From contig NZ_JAGYPD010000001.1 of NCBI RefSeq assembly GCF_018343515.1, positions 124,001 to 188,000 on the forward strand: a stretch of DNA of 64,000 bases, read 5' to 3'. The notes under the pieces were generated by a model. The model worked only from the letters and a program-made list of their open reading frames with translations, was not told where the DNA came from and did no database searches. The translations under genes and the position numbers were made by a program. Shown here piece by piece: positions 8,592-18,028 of this stretch (its first letter is position 1; the number at the start of each line of letters is the position of its first letter). The DNA is from Bacillus sp. FJAT-50079 (lineage in GTDB: Bacteria; Bacillota; Bacilli; Bacillales; Bacillaceae_C).

Positions 8592-9467
8592 CTAGTAATT
8601 TACTTTCTTTGCTCCATACATACTAAGACCACTTAAAATTGCCATTACTATGAATAACACGATGGCTATGGATGCTGCATAACCAGTATTTAGATTCGTA
8701 AAAGCTTCCGTTGTGATTCGATAAGCCACCAAAGCTGTATCTTCTCCCGGCCCTCCGCTTGTCATTGCATAGACAATATCAAACGATGTAATTCTCCACA
8801 TTGTAAAAAAGATACTTAAAAGCAAAATGTTTCTTGAAATAAGTGGAAGAGTAATCCTAAAGAATGATTGAAGTACCCCAGCACCATCAATTTTGGCCGC
8901 CTCATACATATCCCGGGGAATAAACTGAAGACCAGCAAGAACAAGAATTGCAAAAAACGGAACGTCCTTCCACAAATCTACAGCAATTACTGCTGCACGC
9001 GCCGTATCAGTGTGAATAAGCCAATCTAGACTAAAATTAGGATTAAACCAACGTATAAAGTCATTTACTAAGCCATATTCATTATTAAAGGCCCACTTTG
9101 ACGCTATCGCGATTACTACCATGGGCATTGCCCACGGCAGTAACACGATTGTTCGTAACACCTTTTGTCCAGCCATTTTCATATTTAATATTAATGCCAA
9201 TCCAATTCCAAATACGATATGCCCAATCATCGAGCCAACGACAAAGATTGCTGTGAAGTAAATGGAAGTAATCATTTTTTCATCCTGAAAAATACTAAAA
9301 TAATTTTGAAACCCTATAAATTCATTAATCCCTCTTAATAAATTTACGTTATAAAAACTGACTCGAAAGGTTTCAATTACAGGATATACTGTCGTGAAAA
9401 ATCTGATTAACAGTGCTGGAAGAACAAATATCCACGCGATTAACAGATATCTTTTGCTTGCATACAT
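8592..9467 (-). CDS. CUT1 sugar ABC permease (MalF/UgpA type)
   Basis: Membrane subunit with six predicted helices; EAA loop YEAAKIDGAGVLQSFFRITLPL near residues 188-209 and the MalF-family TSGGPGEDTALVAYRIT near 236-252 are clear. AGGTGAGTTAGC precedes the ATG. The 81-base gap to the MalG gene has no terminator. With the neighbouring permease and binding protein it forms an importer that lacks its own ATPase gene, as is usual for Bacillus CUT1 systems energised by MsmX. Confidence 0.9.
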   Translation of the reverse strand: MYASKRYLLIAWIFVLPALLIRFFTTVYPVIETFRVSFYNVNLLRGINEFIGFQNYFSIFQDEKMITSIYFTAIFVVGSMIGHIVFGIGLALILNMKMAGQKVLRTIVLLPWAMPMVVIAIASKWAFNNEYGLVNDFIRWFNPNFSLDWLIHTDTARAAVIAVDLWKDVPFFAILVLAGLQFIPRDMYEAAKIDGAGVLQSFFRITLPLISRNILLLSIFFTMWRITSFDIVYAMTSGGPGEDTALVAYRITTEAFTNLNTGYAASIAIVLFIVMAILSGLSMYGAKKVNY

Positions 9468-9530
9468 GCTAACTCACCTTTCTTGCATAGATAAAAGGCA
9501 ATGCTTACGTATTATCTATACACATTCAGT

Positions 9531-10790
9531 TTATTTATACTTTTCAACAGCCTCTTGAGCTTTAGCACAAAAGTCATCTAGCGTAATTTTATCTTGAATA
9601 TAGTTATGGAAAAGTGTTCCTATTTCATTGATAAATTCCATCGTCTGAGGAAGCATTGGACGACCATTAATTTCGGCTGTTTGTTGAATTTGTGTATATA
9701 CTTCTTTAACATCACTTGTTACTTCTTCGTTACTTGCCACATCAGCTCTAGCTGGGTAACGACTAAAGTTGTTCCAACCATTTAATCCGCCTTCTTCACT
9801 TGCTACATATTTAAGGAATTTTTCGGCCGCTTCTTTATTTTTAGATGCGGAATTTAATACATAGCTCCAAGAGTCAGTGAAAATCGCACGCCTTTCAAAC
9901 TCCGGCATATTAATCATGTGGATTTGGTCTAGGCCATAGCGGCCTGCTTCACGGTAATCATTGCCTGTTCCCCACATAAGGACCATTCCATACTTGCCAT
10001 CAATGAACTTTTGGTTCATTTGCTCATATTTATCAGCAAGTTGATCAACAGGAGTTACCTTCCAAGTATTAGCCATGTCATACATAAATTTAACTGCTTC
10101 ACGGCTTCCTTCATTTGTCCAATCATAATAATCGCCACCGAAAAGGTTTACAAAGGTTGCAATCTCATTAAATACATATGTTTTTTCCCATGAACCGCCA
10201 TATCCATATTGACCATCCTTTGTCGTCGCCTTCATAAACTTCACGAAATCGTCTTTGTTTTCGATAGAGGTCATGCCAGCCTCATCTAATTTCTGTTGAT
10301 CAACCCAAAGAGCAAGATATCCCGAATAACCCGGTATTCCAATCACATCTTCATTAGTAGTGGTTAACATATCTTTCATATACCCTTGAGGAAACTGATC
10401 CATGATATCATCCGTTAAAACAGAACCTTGCAACGAATCAAGCCAACCAGTATTTTTAAAAGAAGTAGCCATTTCATCATTAATTTCGAGAACATCCACA
10501 GTGGCATCACCCGATGAAAGAATAGTCGAGATTTTTTGTTGACGAGTATCAGAGTCTGTCGGAGCCGCAACCCACTTGATTTTCACTCCACTTTTTTCTT
10601 CAGCTTCCTTCAACCATTCATCAAAACCTGGAGTAGTTGATTGAATAGTATAAAGCGTAATTTCATCTTTAGCCCCAGATTTAGAATTTCCTTTTTCTGT
10701 GTTCGATCCTGTATTAGAACTTGAGCAAGCTGCAATGAAAACGATAAGTGTTGTAATGATCGCAATAATAGACAATGACTTCTTTTGCAT
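9531..10790 (-). CDS. Sugar-binding lipoprotein (CUT1, SBP family 1)
   Basis: Lipoprotein signal with lipobox IAAC (about residues 19-22) followed by a Ser/Asn-rich linker, then a cluster B/D sugar-binding fold (DEITLYTIQSTTPGFDEWLKEAEEKSGVKIKW). 419 aa is typical. GGGGGATTAAA precedes ATG. First gene of the operon binding protein-MalF-MalG-GH172. The substrate is inferred from GH172 and fructokinase to be a small fructose-containing saccharide. Confidence 0.88.
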   Translation of the reverse strand: MQKKSLSIIAIITTLIVFIAACSSSNTGSNTEKGNSKSGAKDEITLYTIQSTTPGFDEWLKEAEEKSGVKIKWVAAPTDSDTRQQKISTILSSGDATVDVLEINDEMATSFKNTGWLDSLQGSVLTDDIMDQFPQGYMKDMLTTTNEDVIGIPGYSGYLALWVDQQKLDEAGMTSIENKDDFVKFMKATTKDGQYGYGGSWEKTYVFNEIATFVNLFGGDYYDWTNEGSREAVKFMYDMANTWKVTPVDQLADKYEQMNQKFIDGKYGMVLMWGTGNDYREAGRYGLDQIHMINMPEFERRAIFTDSWSYVLNSASKNKEAAEKFLKYVASEEGGLNGWNNFSRYPARADVASNEEVTSDVKEVYTQIQQTAEINGRPMLPQTMEFINEIGTLFHNYIQDKITLDDFCAKAQEAVEKYK

Positions 10791-10976
10791 TTTAATCCCC
10801 CTTTATTTGTTTAAAATCTAATTTAATGATGCGATTTATATTTTTTTACACCACCTCCATCAATTTAAAAGAATTACGCCCAGGCATAAAACAATTCCTA
10901 ATATTCAGAATTATAAAATTATCATATTACCCTTTTCTACTTTTGATTTGATTATTAGGAAAATCACAATTTATAA

Positions 10977-11050
10977 AAAAGAGTACAAGCCAACTTCCTT
11001 CATCATCACATGATTGTTTCATCACTAGAAAAAACTGCTTGTACTCTTTT
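10977..11050 (-). terminator. Long-loop terminator of the second binding-protein gene
   Basis: A perfect 14-base-pair stem pairs 10977-10990 with 11037-11050 (AAAAGAGTACAAGC and complement) around a 46-base loop; the minus strand continues into T-rich sequence. It lies 22 bases past the stop at 11073 and separates this gene from the importer operon at 10790. Confidence 0.65.
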
Positions 11051-11072
11051 AACAAGGGATAAACCATCCAGA

Positions 11073-12374
11073 TTACTCTTCCTGTTCAGAATATCCATCC
11101 CAAATTTTTTGAAACTGTTCAAACATTTCTTCCTTTGTTACCCCCCCACCAATATATGCCTGAATGGCACTTGCCATTTGGGCACTATTAGCTTCATATC
11201 CAGGATATCGTTGCCACAACCACGGAATTGTTTTATTGTTATCCATGTAATCAACAATGTCAGACGCTAGCGGTCCTAACTTACTCCTATCAACTTCGAT
11301 TGTTTCAAGTGCTGGTATAAATTTAAATTCTTCAATAATGTAACGTTTACCAATATCCGAAGTAGCTATCCAATTTATAAATTCCTTTGCCTCTTCTTTT
11401 ACTGTTGAGTTCTTATGGACTACCCAGCTGTTTGCTACGCCGACTGGTAATCGATCCATCGTCTCTGCATCATCATTGATCGGCATTGGTAGATAACCGT
11501 ATTCAAAATCAGGATTTAGTTTTAGTAATTGTATTTCAATCCAATTCCCTTGCTGAATCATAGCAGCTTGACCACTCGCAAATGATGTCACCTGTGTATT
11601 GTAATCCGTTTGCAAAGGATTGCTGTTCCCATATTTAATCGTTACATCTAGCAAATTTACCCAATCATTAAACGTCTTATTAAATTTGAACTTCTCGGTT
11701 CCTTGCTTTACCGCTTCAACATATTCGATCGGATTCTCTTGCTGAGCGAATCCGATGTTTAGAAAGTGATTACCTAGAATCCACCATTCTCCATAACCAT
11801 TCATAAATGGGGTAATATTAGCCTTTTCGAGACTTTCCACGGCGGCAGTTAACTCAGATAATGTTTTTGGCAATTGTGTGATACCCGCTTGTTCAAATAA
11901 ATCTTTATTGTAAATATAACCCCAGCCTTCTATATTCAGTGGCATTCCATATAGCTTACCATCTTTTGTCATAGGGTCTTTTGCGAAGTCGAACACATCC
12001 TCTGCCCAAGGCTGATCACTGAGATCTTCAAGTTGTTCTATCCACAAATCCAAATCATTATATCCTGCAACAAAAAAAATATCGGGTTTATCTCCAGAAC
12101 TAAATTTAGTTTTCAAGACAGAACTATAATCACAACCGCCCCCACACGTTTCCATCAAAATATTAACTTCAGGATGTTCTACTTCGTACTCTTGTACCAA
12201 CATATCTAATTGTTCAGCCATCTCTACTTTAAAATTAAATATTTTTAAGGTTACTTGTTCTTGATCAAGCTCGTTTTTAGTAGGAGCTGTTCTTTTATCA
12301 CGGTTAGTATTACTACAGCCAATAAGCAGCAAAATCAACACTGCAAAGAATAGCCCCCATGTAAACTGTTTCAT
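11073..12374 (-). CDS. Second sugar-binding lipoprotein, beside the two-component system
   Basis: Lipoprotein signal with lipobox LIGC (about residues 17-20), then a family-1 binding-protein body (EQVTLKIFNFKVEMAEQLDMLVQEYEVEHPEVNILMET) with the conserved GYGEWW and PLNIEGWGYIYNKDLFEQAG segments; 433 aa. It is monocistronic, with its own terminator, and is divergent from the kinase gene at 12782. Two roles are possible: an alternative binding protein for the permeases at 7608-9467, or a ligand-presenting co-sensor for the kinase, as is known for some YesMN-like systems. It is only distantly similar to the 9531 protein, so recent duplication is unlikely. Confidence 0.85.
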   Translation of the reverse strand: MKQFTWGLFFAVLILLLIGCSNTNRDKRTAPTKNELDQEQVTLKIFNFKVEMAEQLDMLVQEYEVEHPEVNILMETCGGGCDYSSVLKTKFSSGDKPDIFFVAGYNDLDLWIEQLEDLSDQPWAEDVFDFAKDPMTKDGKLYGMPLNIEGWGYIYNKDLFEQAGITQLPKTLSELTAAVESLEKANITPFMNGYGEWWILGNHFLNIGFAQQENPIEYVEAVKQGTEKFKFNKTFNDWVNLLDVTIKYGNSNPLQTDYNTQVTSFASGQAAMIQQGNWIEIQLLKLNPDFEYGYLPMPINDDAETMDRLPVGVANSWVVHKNSTVKEEAKEFINWIATSDIGKRYIIEEFKFIPALETIEVDRSKLGPLASDIVDYMDNNKTIPWLWQRYPGYEANSAQMASAIQAYIGGGVTKEEMFEQFQKIWDGYSEQEE

Positions 12375-12781
12375 TTATAAGCACCTCTGTAAGAATTCAG
12401 CTTATGCATAAATTATAACTAGTAATAAAAATTATAAATACATATTTTCGTGAACAAAAATGTGGAATTTTGTGATTACGCTAAATTCAAAGGCCTACCT
12501 TATGTTAGAGTAAGATTTATCTCATTAGACCCTTTCCCTTACTATTTTTGATCGATTATCTCTCTATACCGTGTACTGACATGATTAGTGTAATATATTG
12601 ACATGCCGATTTTTGTTTTGGATGAGATGATATAATCGAAAATAGCGTAAGTGCCTTCATCATAGCCCTAGACGAGGAAGTTGCTCTTTGAACGCTTATG
12701 AAATTGAAGCTAGATACAAAAAAAGATATTTTAATCTCATACTTATTATATTGAAAAATGTTAAGAGAGGTAGTGCTGAAA
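12375..12781. promoter_or_regulatory. Divergent control region between binding protein and sensor kinase
   Basis: About 400 AT-rich bases without a credible gene. TGACATG occurs twice at 12577-12583 and 12599-12605, 22 bases apart, within similar contexts (A-C/T-TGACATG), which fits tandem sites of an AraC-type response regulator. A TATAAT at 12632-12637 lies on the plus strand without a clear -35 box. Confidence 0.4.
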
Positions 12782-14581
12782 GTGAATTTTGTTCGCAGGA
12801 GTATTCGGAATAAACTGATTGTCTTTTTACTTACAGCTATTATAGTACCCATGTTAATGTCCATCTTTGTATCCTATATGTACACGAAAGAATCTCTTAA
12901 GAGGGACTTTATTAGAGAAAATGCAAATACTGTTTTCCAAGGAACGAGCAGTATTCAAGAATATCTTGAACTTATTAATCATATTTCACAGAATGTCTAT
13001 AATAATATCGACGCCCCTAGTAGCCTATACCAAAATATCATTGCAAAAAACAAAAACTATATTATGGAAAAGGAAATATACCAAAACCTTAATTCCATTT
13101 CTAAAAAAAGCAAGGATATTGTACAAGTTTACCTGCATATTAATAGCAATCAATTAAGCTATCTCATGATTGACGGTTTTTTCAAACGAACAAATGAGAT
13201 ATATCCGAAATTACAGTCAGATGATTTTTCAGATAATAAAATAGATCCATATATCGAATCAACTCATATGGCACATAATTACGAAATGAATGACTTCCCA
13301 TATGCACCTAAAGATCAGGTTATCACGATCCACAAACCTATTTATGAAGTACCTTTAAGGGAATATCTCGGCTACATTTCAATTGACTTTAAATTGGATT
13401 CAATAAAATCGATGAGCGACTTGCTTTACTCGAAGAATTCAGAGGATATTTATTTGATTGATAATAAAAATAAAGTGATTTATTCTTCTAAAGAAGATCT
13501 GATTGGTACGAAACTCACTGATGAATGGGCACAAACATTGCATAATACACAAAAACCTTCGGGTTATTTTGAATCAGAAAGCAGAGAGTTTAGTGGGATA
13601 ACCATTTACGAGACTGTCAAGCACGGTAACCAAAGTTGGATGCTTGCTAAGCGTATGCCAAACCAAGTACTGTATAAAAACGCCAATCAACTTGTCTTAA
13701 TTAATGCTTTGGTAATTTCCGTCTCATTAATTATAGTCATTATTGCTACAATTTTTATCTCATTAAGATTGACATCTCCTATCAAAGAATTAATTAAATC
13801 AATTAAAGAGATTAAGCAAAAAGATATGAAACTAGATATTAATACGAATAGTACAGATGAAGTTGGTATACTAGCCCAAACAATAAAGAACATGGTTGGA
13901 ACAATTGATACTTTATTCATGAAAGAATATCGCCTAGAGATTGCTAACAAAGACAACCAGTTAAAGGCACTACAGGCACAAATCAATCCCCATTTCATCT
14001 ATAATACTTTGCAATCAATTGGAACAATAGCTTTACAAAATGATGTCCCAAGAATATATGATCTAACAACCTCTTTTGGTAAAATGATGCGATATAATAT
14101 GAATACTAGTGAACCCATTGTGCCATTGGCAAAGGAAATTGATCATATTAAAGACTATTTAGAACTTCAAAAGCAAAGATTTAAACAAAATTTAATCTAT
14201 CATATCAATTTAGAAAATGAATTGAAAGACTTGCTCATCCCAAAGATGATTCTTCAACCTCTGGTTGAGAACTATTTTAAACATGGATTTAAACAGGATG
14301 TATATCCAGGAGAAATCTGGATTAATATAGAAAACCAAAACGCAAAGCTATTAATTATAACGGTCGAAGATAACGGAATCGGAATGGATTCAAGAAAACT
14401 TCAATCTGTTCAACAAATGTTAAAAGACCCTCAAACAATTGGGAAAAGCGAAAGTATAGGTTTACACAATGTACTTTCTAGAATACAACTATATTTTCAT
14501 GAACAAGCTCAAATCGAAATATCGAATCGTAATCCAAATGGTTTTAAAATTGTATTATCGGTTCCATTAAGGAAGGAGTAA
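12782..14581 (+). CDS. YesM-type sensor histidine kinase
   Basis: Membrane kinase with an N-terminal helix (about residues 10-33), a large extracellular Cache-like sensor, a second helix (about 305-330), a HAMP segment (SLRLTSPIKELIKSIKEIKQKD), then the His_kinase domain. The phospho-acceptor box INPHFIYNTLQSI (near 402-414), N box (KMILQPLVENYFKHG) and G box (VEDNGIGMD) are intact. GTG at 12782 is preferred: AGAGAGG lies 11 bases upstream, whereas ATG at 12758 has no ribosome site. The regulator gene follows after four bases. Together they probably sense an extracellular oligosaccharide and control the divergent binding-protein gene and the GH172 importer operon. Confidence 0.92.
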   Translation: MNFVRRSIRNKLIVFLLTAIIVPMLMSIFVSYMYTKESLKRDFIRENANTVFQGTSSIQEYLELINHISQNVYNNIDAPSSLYQNIIAKNKNYIMEKEIYQNLNSISKKSKDIVQVYLHINSNQLSYLMIDGFFKRTNEIYPKLQSDDFSDNKIDPYIESTHMAHNYEMNDFPYAPKDQVITIHKPIYEVPLREYLGYISIDFKLDSIKSMSDLLYSKNSEDIYLIDNKNKVIYSSKEDLIGTKLTDEWAQTLHNTQKPSGYFESESREFSGITIYETVKHGNQSWMLAKRMPNQVLYKNANQLVLINALVISVSLIIVIIATIFISLRLTSPIKELIKSIKEIKQKDMKLDINTNSTDEVGILAQTIKNMVGTIDTLFMKEYRLEIANKDNQLKALQAQINPHFIYNTLQSIGTIALQNDVPRIYDLTTSFGKMMRYNMNTSEPIVPLAKEIDHIKDYLELQKQRFKQNLIYHINLENELKDLLIPKMILQPLVENYFKHGFKQDVYPGEIWINIENQNAKLLIITVEDNGIGMDSRKLQSVQQMLKDPQTIGKSESIGLHNVLSRIQLYFHEQAQIEISNRNPNGFKIVLSVPLRKE

Positions 14582-14585
14582 TAGC

Positions 14586-16178
14586 ATGAAAGTACTTATT
14601 GTTGATGATGAAGAGGATGTAAGGGCATCCATACGCTTACTTATTCCTTGGGATAAATCTGGAGTCAACACAATATTAGAGGCTCATGATGGCAACAATG
14701 CGATTGAGTTAATCAAGAGCGAAAGGCCAGAAATTATTTTTACAGACATCATCATGCCTAGTAAAAATGGGATGGAATTACTTAGTTGGATTCAAGAGTA
14801 TCACCAGCATAGTAAAACGATTGTGATAAGCGGTCATGATGACTTCCAATATGTACAACATACACTTAAAAGCGGTGGATTGGACTATATATTAAAGCCA
14901 ATAGACCGTAACGAAATCATTAAATCCTTTGAAAATGCGATAACCAACTGGAAGAAAGATGAAGCCAAAAGGAGTAATGACATTCAGCGCGGACTAGTAA
15001 TCTCCCAGACAAAGCCGGTATTTTTGGACAAAATGTTCTCTAATCTACTTTTACAATCACAGCCGAATCAAGAAGCTTTTCATGAACTAGACAAAGAATT
15101 TAATCTTACTAAATATAATAAATTTCAATTGGCTATCATTAGAACTGATATGCTCCAAGAAACGGTCATTCAAAAATTTACGAATCAGATTGATAGCCTT
15201 GATTCCATTATACTAAATATTTGTAACGAGATTATATATCATGAGGGATACGCATTTAAACACTTAAATAAAGAAAACGAAATATTGATTATAACTTGGG
15301 AAAATTTCAGTCACTTTCAACAAAACCTTCAGAAGATGAATAAAGCGTTTGTTGAGATTCTTCATACCCCCTTTCACTTTGGCATAAGTACAATCCATCA
15401 ATTACCTGAGGATTTACAAACAGGTTATAGGGAAGCAAAGATTGCCTTAAGACAAAGCAACTATGTATGTGGCACTCAATTGATTCATTCGTTCAAAGAT
15501 ATAGATTCTGACAAACGGAATGACCTATTTTTTTCAGATTATAGCGAGGCCATTGTAATAGCTATTAAAAGTAATGATAATGAAAAAATTGAAAAGGCGA
15601 TTGGGAAATTTATTCAAGCGATTAAAAAATTAGACTTTATCACACTTGATCAGTTCGAATATTGGAGACATGAGTTTTTGCTAATGAAGTCATATCTTTT
15701 TAAGGAGATTTTCTTCGAAGAAAAGTCCGAAGCCGTTGACCAACAGCTCTATTTCCCATTAAATAAAGAAGGAAGACTTTCTATCGACCTACTTGAAAAA
15801 GAGTTAGTACAAAATTGCAAACTGTTTGCTAGAGACCTAGCAGAAGAACTTAGGAAAAATCATAATATTATATTCGATATCAAAAGATATATAGATAACC
15901 ATTTTGATGAACATTTATTACTTCAATCCATTGCAGACCAGTTTTTTGTTAGCAGGGAATACATATCTCGTAAGTTCAAACAAGAATTCGGTCTAAATGC
16001 TTCTAACTACATTGAGAACATTCGTATTGAAAATGCAAAAGTTCTCCTTATGAATAGTGAGTTAAACATTTCAGATGTGGCATATGCAGTCGGATATCAA
16101 GATGGAAGATATTTCAGTAAGGTGTTTAAGAAGGCCGTGGGGGTTACACCTATGAAATATAAACGTAGGTTGAAATAA
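14586..16178 (+). CDS. YesN-type response regulator with AraC DNA-binding domain
   Basis: Receiver domain at the N-terminus with acidic pair DDEE, phospho-acceptor Asp-54 (IIFTDIIMP), Thr/Ser (VISGHDD) and Lys (ILKPID). The middle 300 residues are a variable linker typical of YesN proteins. The C-terminal 100 residues carry two helix-turn-helix motifs (LLLQSIADQFFVSREYISRKF and ISDVAYAVGYQDGRYFSKVFKK). Length 530 aa is normal. It is translated right after the kinase gene (GGAAGGAGTAATAGC before ATG). Target sites are not proven; the direct repeat at 12577-12605 is a candidate. Confidence 0.93.
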   Translation: MKVLIVDDEEDVRASIRLLIPWDKSGVNTILEAHDGNNAIELIKSERPEIIFTDIIMPSKNGMELLSWIQEYHQHSKTIVISGHDDFQYVQHTLKSGGLDYILKPIDRNEIIKSFENAITNWKKDEAKRSNDIQRGLVISQTKPVFLDKMFSNLLLQSQPNQEAFHELDKEFNLTKYNKFQLAIIRTDMLQETVIQKFTNQIDSLDSIILNICNEIIYHEGYAFKHLNKENEILIITWENFSHFQQNLQKMNKAFVEILHTPFHFGISTIHQLPEDLQTGYREAKIALRQSNYVCGTQLIHSFKDIDSDKRNDLFFSDYSEAIVIAIKSNDNEKIEKAIGKFIQAIKKLDFITLDQFEYWRHEFLLMKSYLFKEIFFEEKSEAVDQQLYFPLNKEGRLSIDLLEKELVQNCKLFARDLAEELRKNHNIIFDIKRYIDNHFDEHLLLQSIADQFFVSREYISRKFKQEFGLNASNYIENIRIENAKVLLMNSELNISDVAYAVGYQDGRYFSKVFKKAVGVTPMKYKRRLK

Positions 16179-16436
16179 AGCACAGAGATGGCTCAGCCAG
16201 CGAATTACTTAGAATCGCCTTGTCCATATTATCCTATTTTAGCAGACGGTACCAATTAAGCATTATTTTCCGTACCGGCGATCGTTCCACAACACTGACA
16301 AGAGTTAGGTCAATAGTGGCGAATTAACCGTTTGTACTGCTTTGGCCATAAAGCAAGTTAATCTTTTTGTGGTAATGGTTGGGAAACACTAGGGAAAAAG
16401 ATGGCAGAGGAAGTAATAATCGCTGTCCGTAATCAC

Positions 16437-16465
16437 AAACACTCCGCACTAGGTCCGGAGTGTTT
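16437..16465. terminator. Shared bidirectional terminator between convergent regulators
   Basis: Ten base pairs (AAACACTCCG/CGGAGTGTTT) with a nine-base loop lie between the plus-strand regulator ending at 16178 and the minus-strand regulator whose stop begins at 16465. The plus strand continues TTTCATCTTTT, and the stem overlaps the stop region of the minus gene. Confidence 0.7.
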
Positions 16466-18012
16466 CATCTTTTAATTAATCGTTGTAAACGATAAAGACT
16501 GGGTGTTGTTTTAACATTTTTTTTAAATACTTGACTAAAATATCTATAATTTTCATATCCAACTAATTTAGATATTTTATCAACCTTAAGATTGGTTGTT
16601 CTCAATAATTCTTTTGCCCTATTCATTCGAAGTTTCAATAGATAATCTGAAATTGTAAGTCCAACAAACTCTGAAAACAAACTACTAAGATAGGAAGAGC
16701 TAATATAAAAATTTTTAGCAATTTCATCGAGGTTAATTGCGTTCTCATAGTTATCCTCTAAATACTTTTTTACATCTAGTATTAATTTTTCCTTCGGTGA
16801 TACTCTATTTTTTTCTACATGATCAAAAAATAATTTTACTATTCTCTTAAGAAATTCCCTAGTTTCATTTATACAAATTAAGTTGTCTAATTGTTCATAA
16901 AGGGAGTATTTCTCTTTAAAAAAGTATTTTATATCAATTCCATATTCCTCCTTAAAAAAGCCTTCTAATTGATTTAGAAATTCATAACCAATTTTCCTTA
17001 AGGTGGAAGAAGAGAGCCTTTCTTTAATAGCATCATCAATTAGGATATCAATAAGTTGACAACTTAGTTGGTAATTCACTTTTTTAGTTCTGAAAAAAAC
17101 CTCAGTTTCTTTTATGTAATTTGATGGAAGATTTTTATTCATATTAAGAAATTCGGAGAAATGGACGATATCTTTATCTAAATATAATCCTGTCTGAAAT
17201 GCTTTTTGTGATTCTTTATAAGAGTTATATATATCTAATTCCTCGCTGTATATATTTCCTATCCCTATTGTCGGGAGTATAGACATCTCTTTTTGAATTA
17301 GTATATTTATTTTTTCAGCAAGTTTTATATTATCAAAACTTTGATTTATATGGGCTATTATTATAATAACCTTCTCATCGATTAAATAAGGGAAAGCTTG
17401 AAAGTTACTATCGTCTAATATATGTCTCATTCTTTCTTTTGCGGCATTTAAATTAAACTTACTTGCCCAATTTTTATCCTTGTGTCCTATACAAAACACC
17501 GCAAAGCTGGAGTATTCTTGTTTTAATTCTACGTTATTTACTTTTATACCTAACAATAAGTCTAAAAAGTATTTTTCTACCAAGGCAATTCTATACTTTT
17601 TTATTTGCTCACCTCTTAAAAGTACATTATTTTTCTGTTCTCGCTGATGAATAGCCTTTTTAATTACGTTTATTATACTGTCTATTTCTATGGGTTTAAT
17701 TAAATAGTCTATTACTTCTAGCTCAATTGCACTTTTAGCATAATTAAACTCTGCATGCCCACTAATAATTATAAATATTGTATCGGGTAGATGTTTTTTG
17801 GATTCAGCTATTAATTCAAGACCATTTAAACCAGGCATTCTAATATCAGTCAATACTATATCGGGATTTTTATTAAGAATCATATTCATCCCTGTTTGAC
17901 CATTAGTTGCTGTACCTACAACATTAATCATATGTTTATCCCATTCTACAATCGACATGAGTGATTCAATGACAAGATCTTCATCATCAATAATAATCAT
18001 GGTATACATCAT
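16465..18012 (-). CDS. Second YesN-type response regulator
   Basis: Receiver with acidic pair (IIIDDEDLV), phospho-acceptor Asp-56 (DIVLTDIRMP), IISGHAEF and LIKPIE; C-terminal AraC domain with NLDEIAKNFYISSSYLSSLF and VDKISKLVGYENYRYFSQVFKK. Total 515 aa. Two adjacent ATG codons stand at 18012 and 18009 behind AGAGGGTG; the second has the better spacing. It lies 16 bases after the kinase gene and forms the regulator of the GH32 unit upstream. It is a homologue of the regulator at 14586, but the two linkers differ strongly, so the two systems likely read different ligands. Confidence 0.92.
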   Translation of the reverse strand: MMYTMIIIDDEDLVIESLMSIVEWDKHMINVVGTATNGQTGMNMILNKNPDIVLTDIRMPGLNGLELIAESKKHLPDTIFIIISGHAEFNYAKSAIELEVIDYLIKPIEIDSIINVIKKAIHQREQKNNVLLRGEQIKKYRIALVEKYFLDLLLGIKVNNVELKQEYSSFAVFCIGHKDKNWASKFNLNAAKERMRHILDDSNFQAFPYLIDEKVIIIIAHINQSFDNIKLAEKINILIQKEMSILPTIGIGNIYSEELDIYNSYKESQKAFQTGLYLDKDIVHFSEFLNMNKNLPSNYIKETEVFFRTKKVNYQLSCQLIDILIDDAIKERLSSSTLRKIGYEFLNQLEGFFKEEYGIDIKYFFKEKYSLYEQLDNLICINETREFLKRIVKLFFDHVEKNRVSPKEKLILDVKKYLEDNYENAINLDEIAKNFYISSSYLSSLFSEFVGLTISDYLLKLRMNRAKELLRTTNLKVDKISKLVGYENYRYFSQVFKKNVKTTPSLYRLQRLIKR

Positions 18013-18028
18013 AACACCCTCTATGATC

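Noticed and set aside
12556-12864. Minus-strand ORF of 102 codons
   Set aside because: It overlaps the start of the sensor kinase and the control region, has no ribosome site and no protein-like features.
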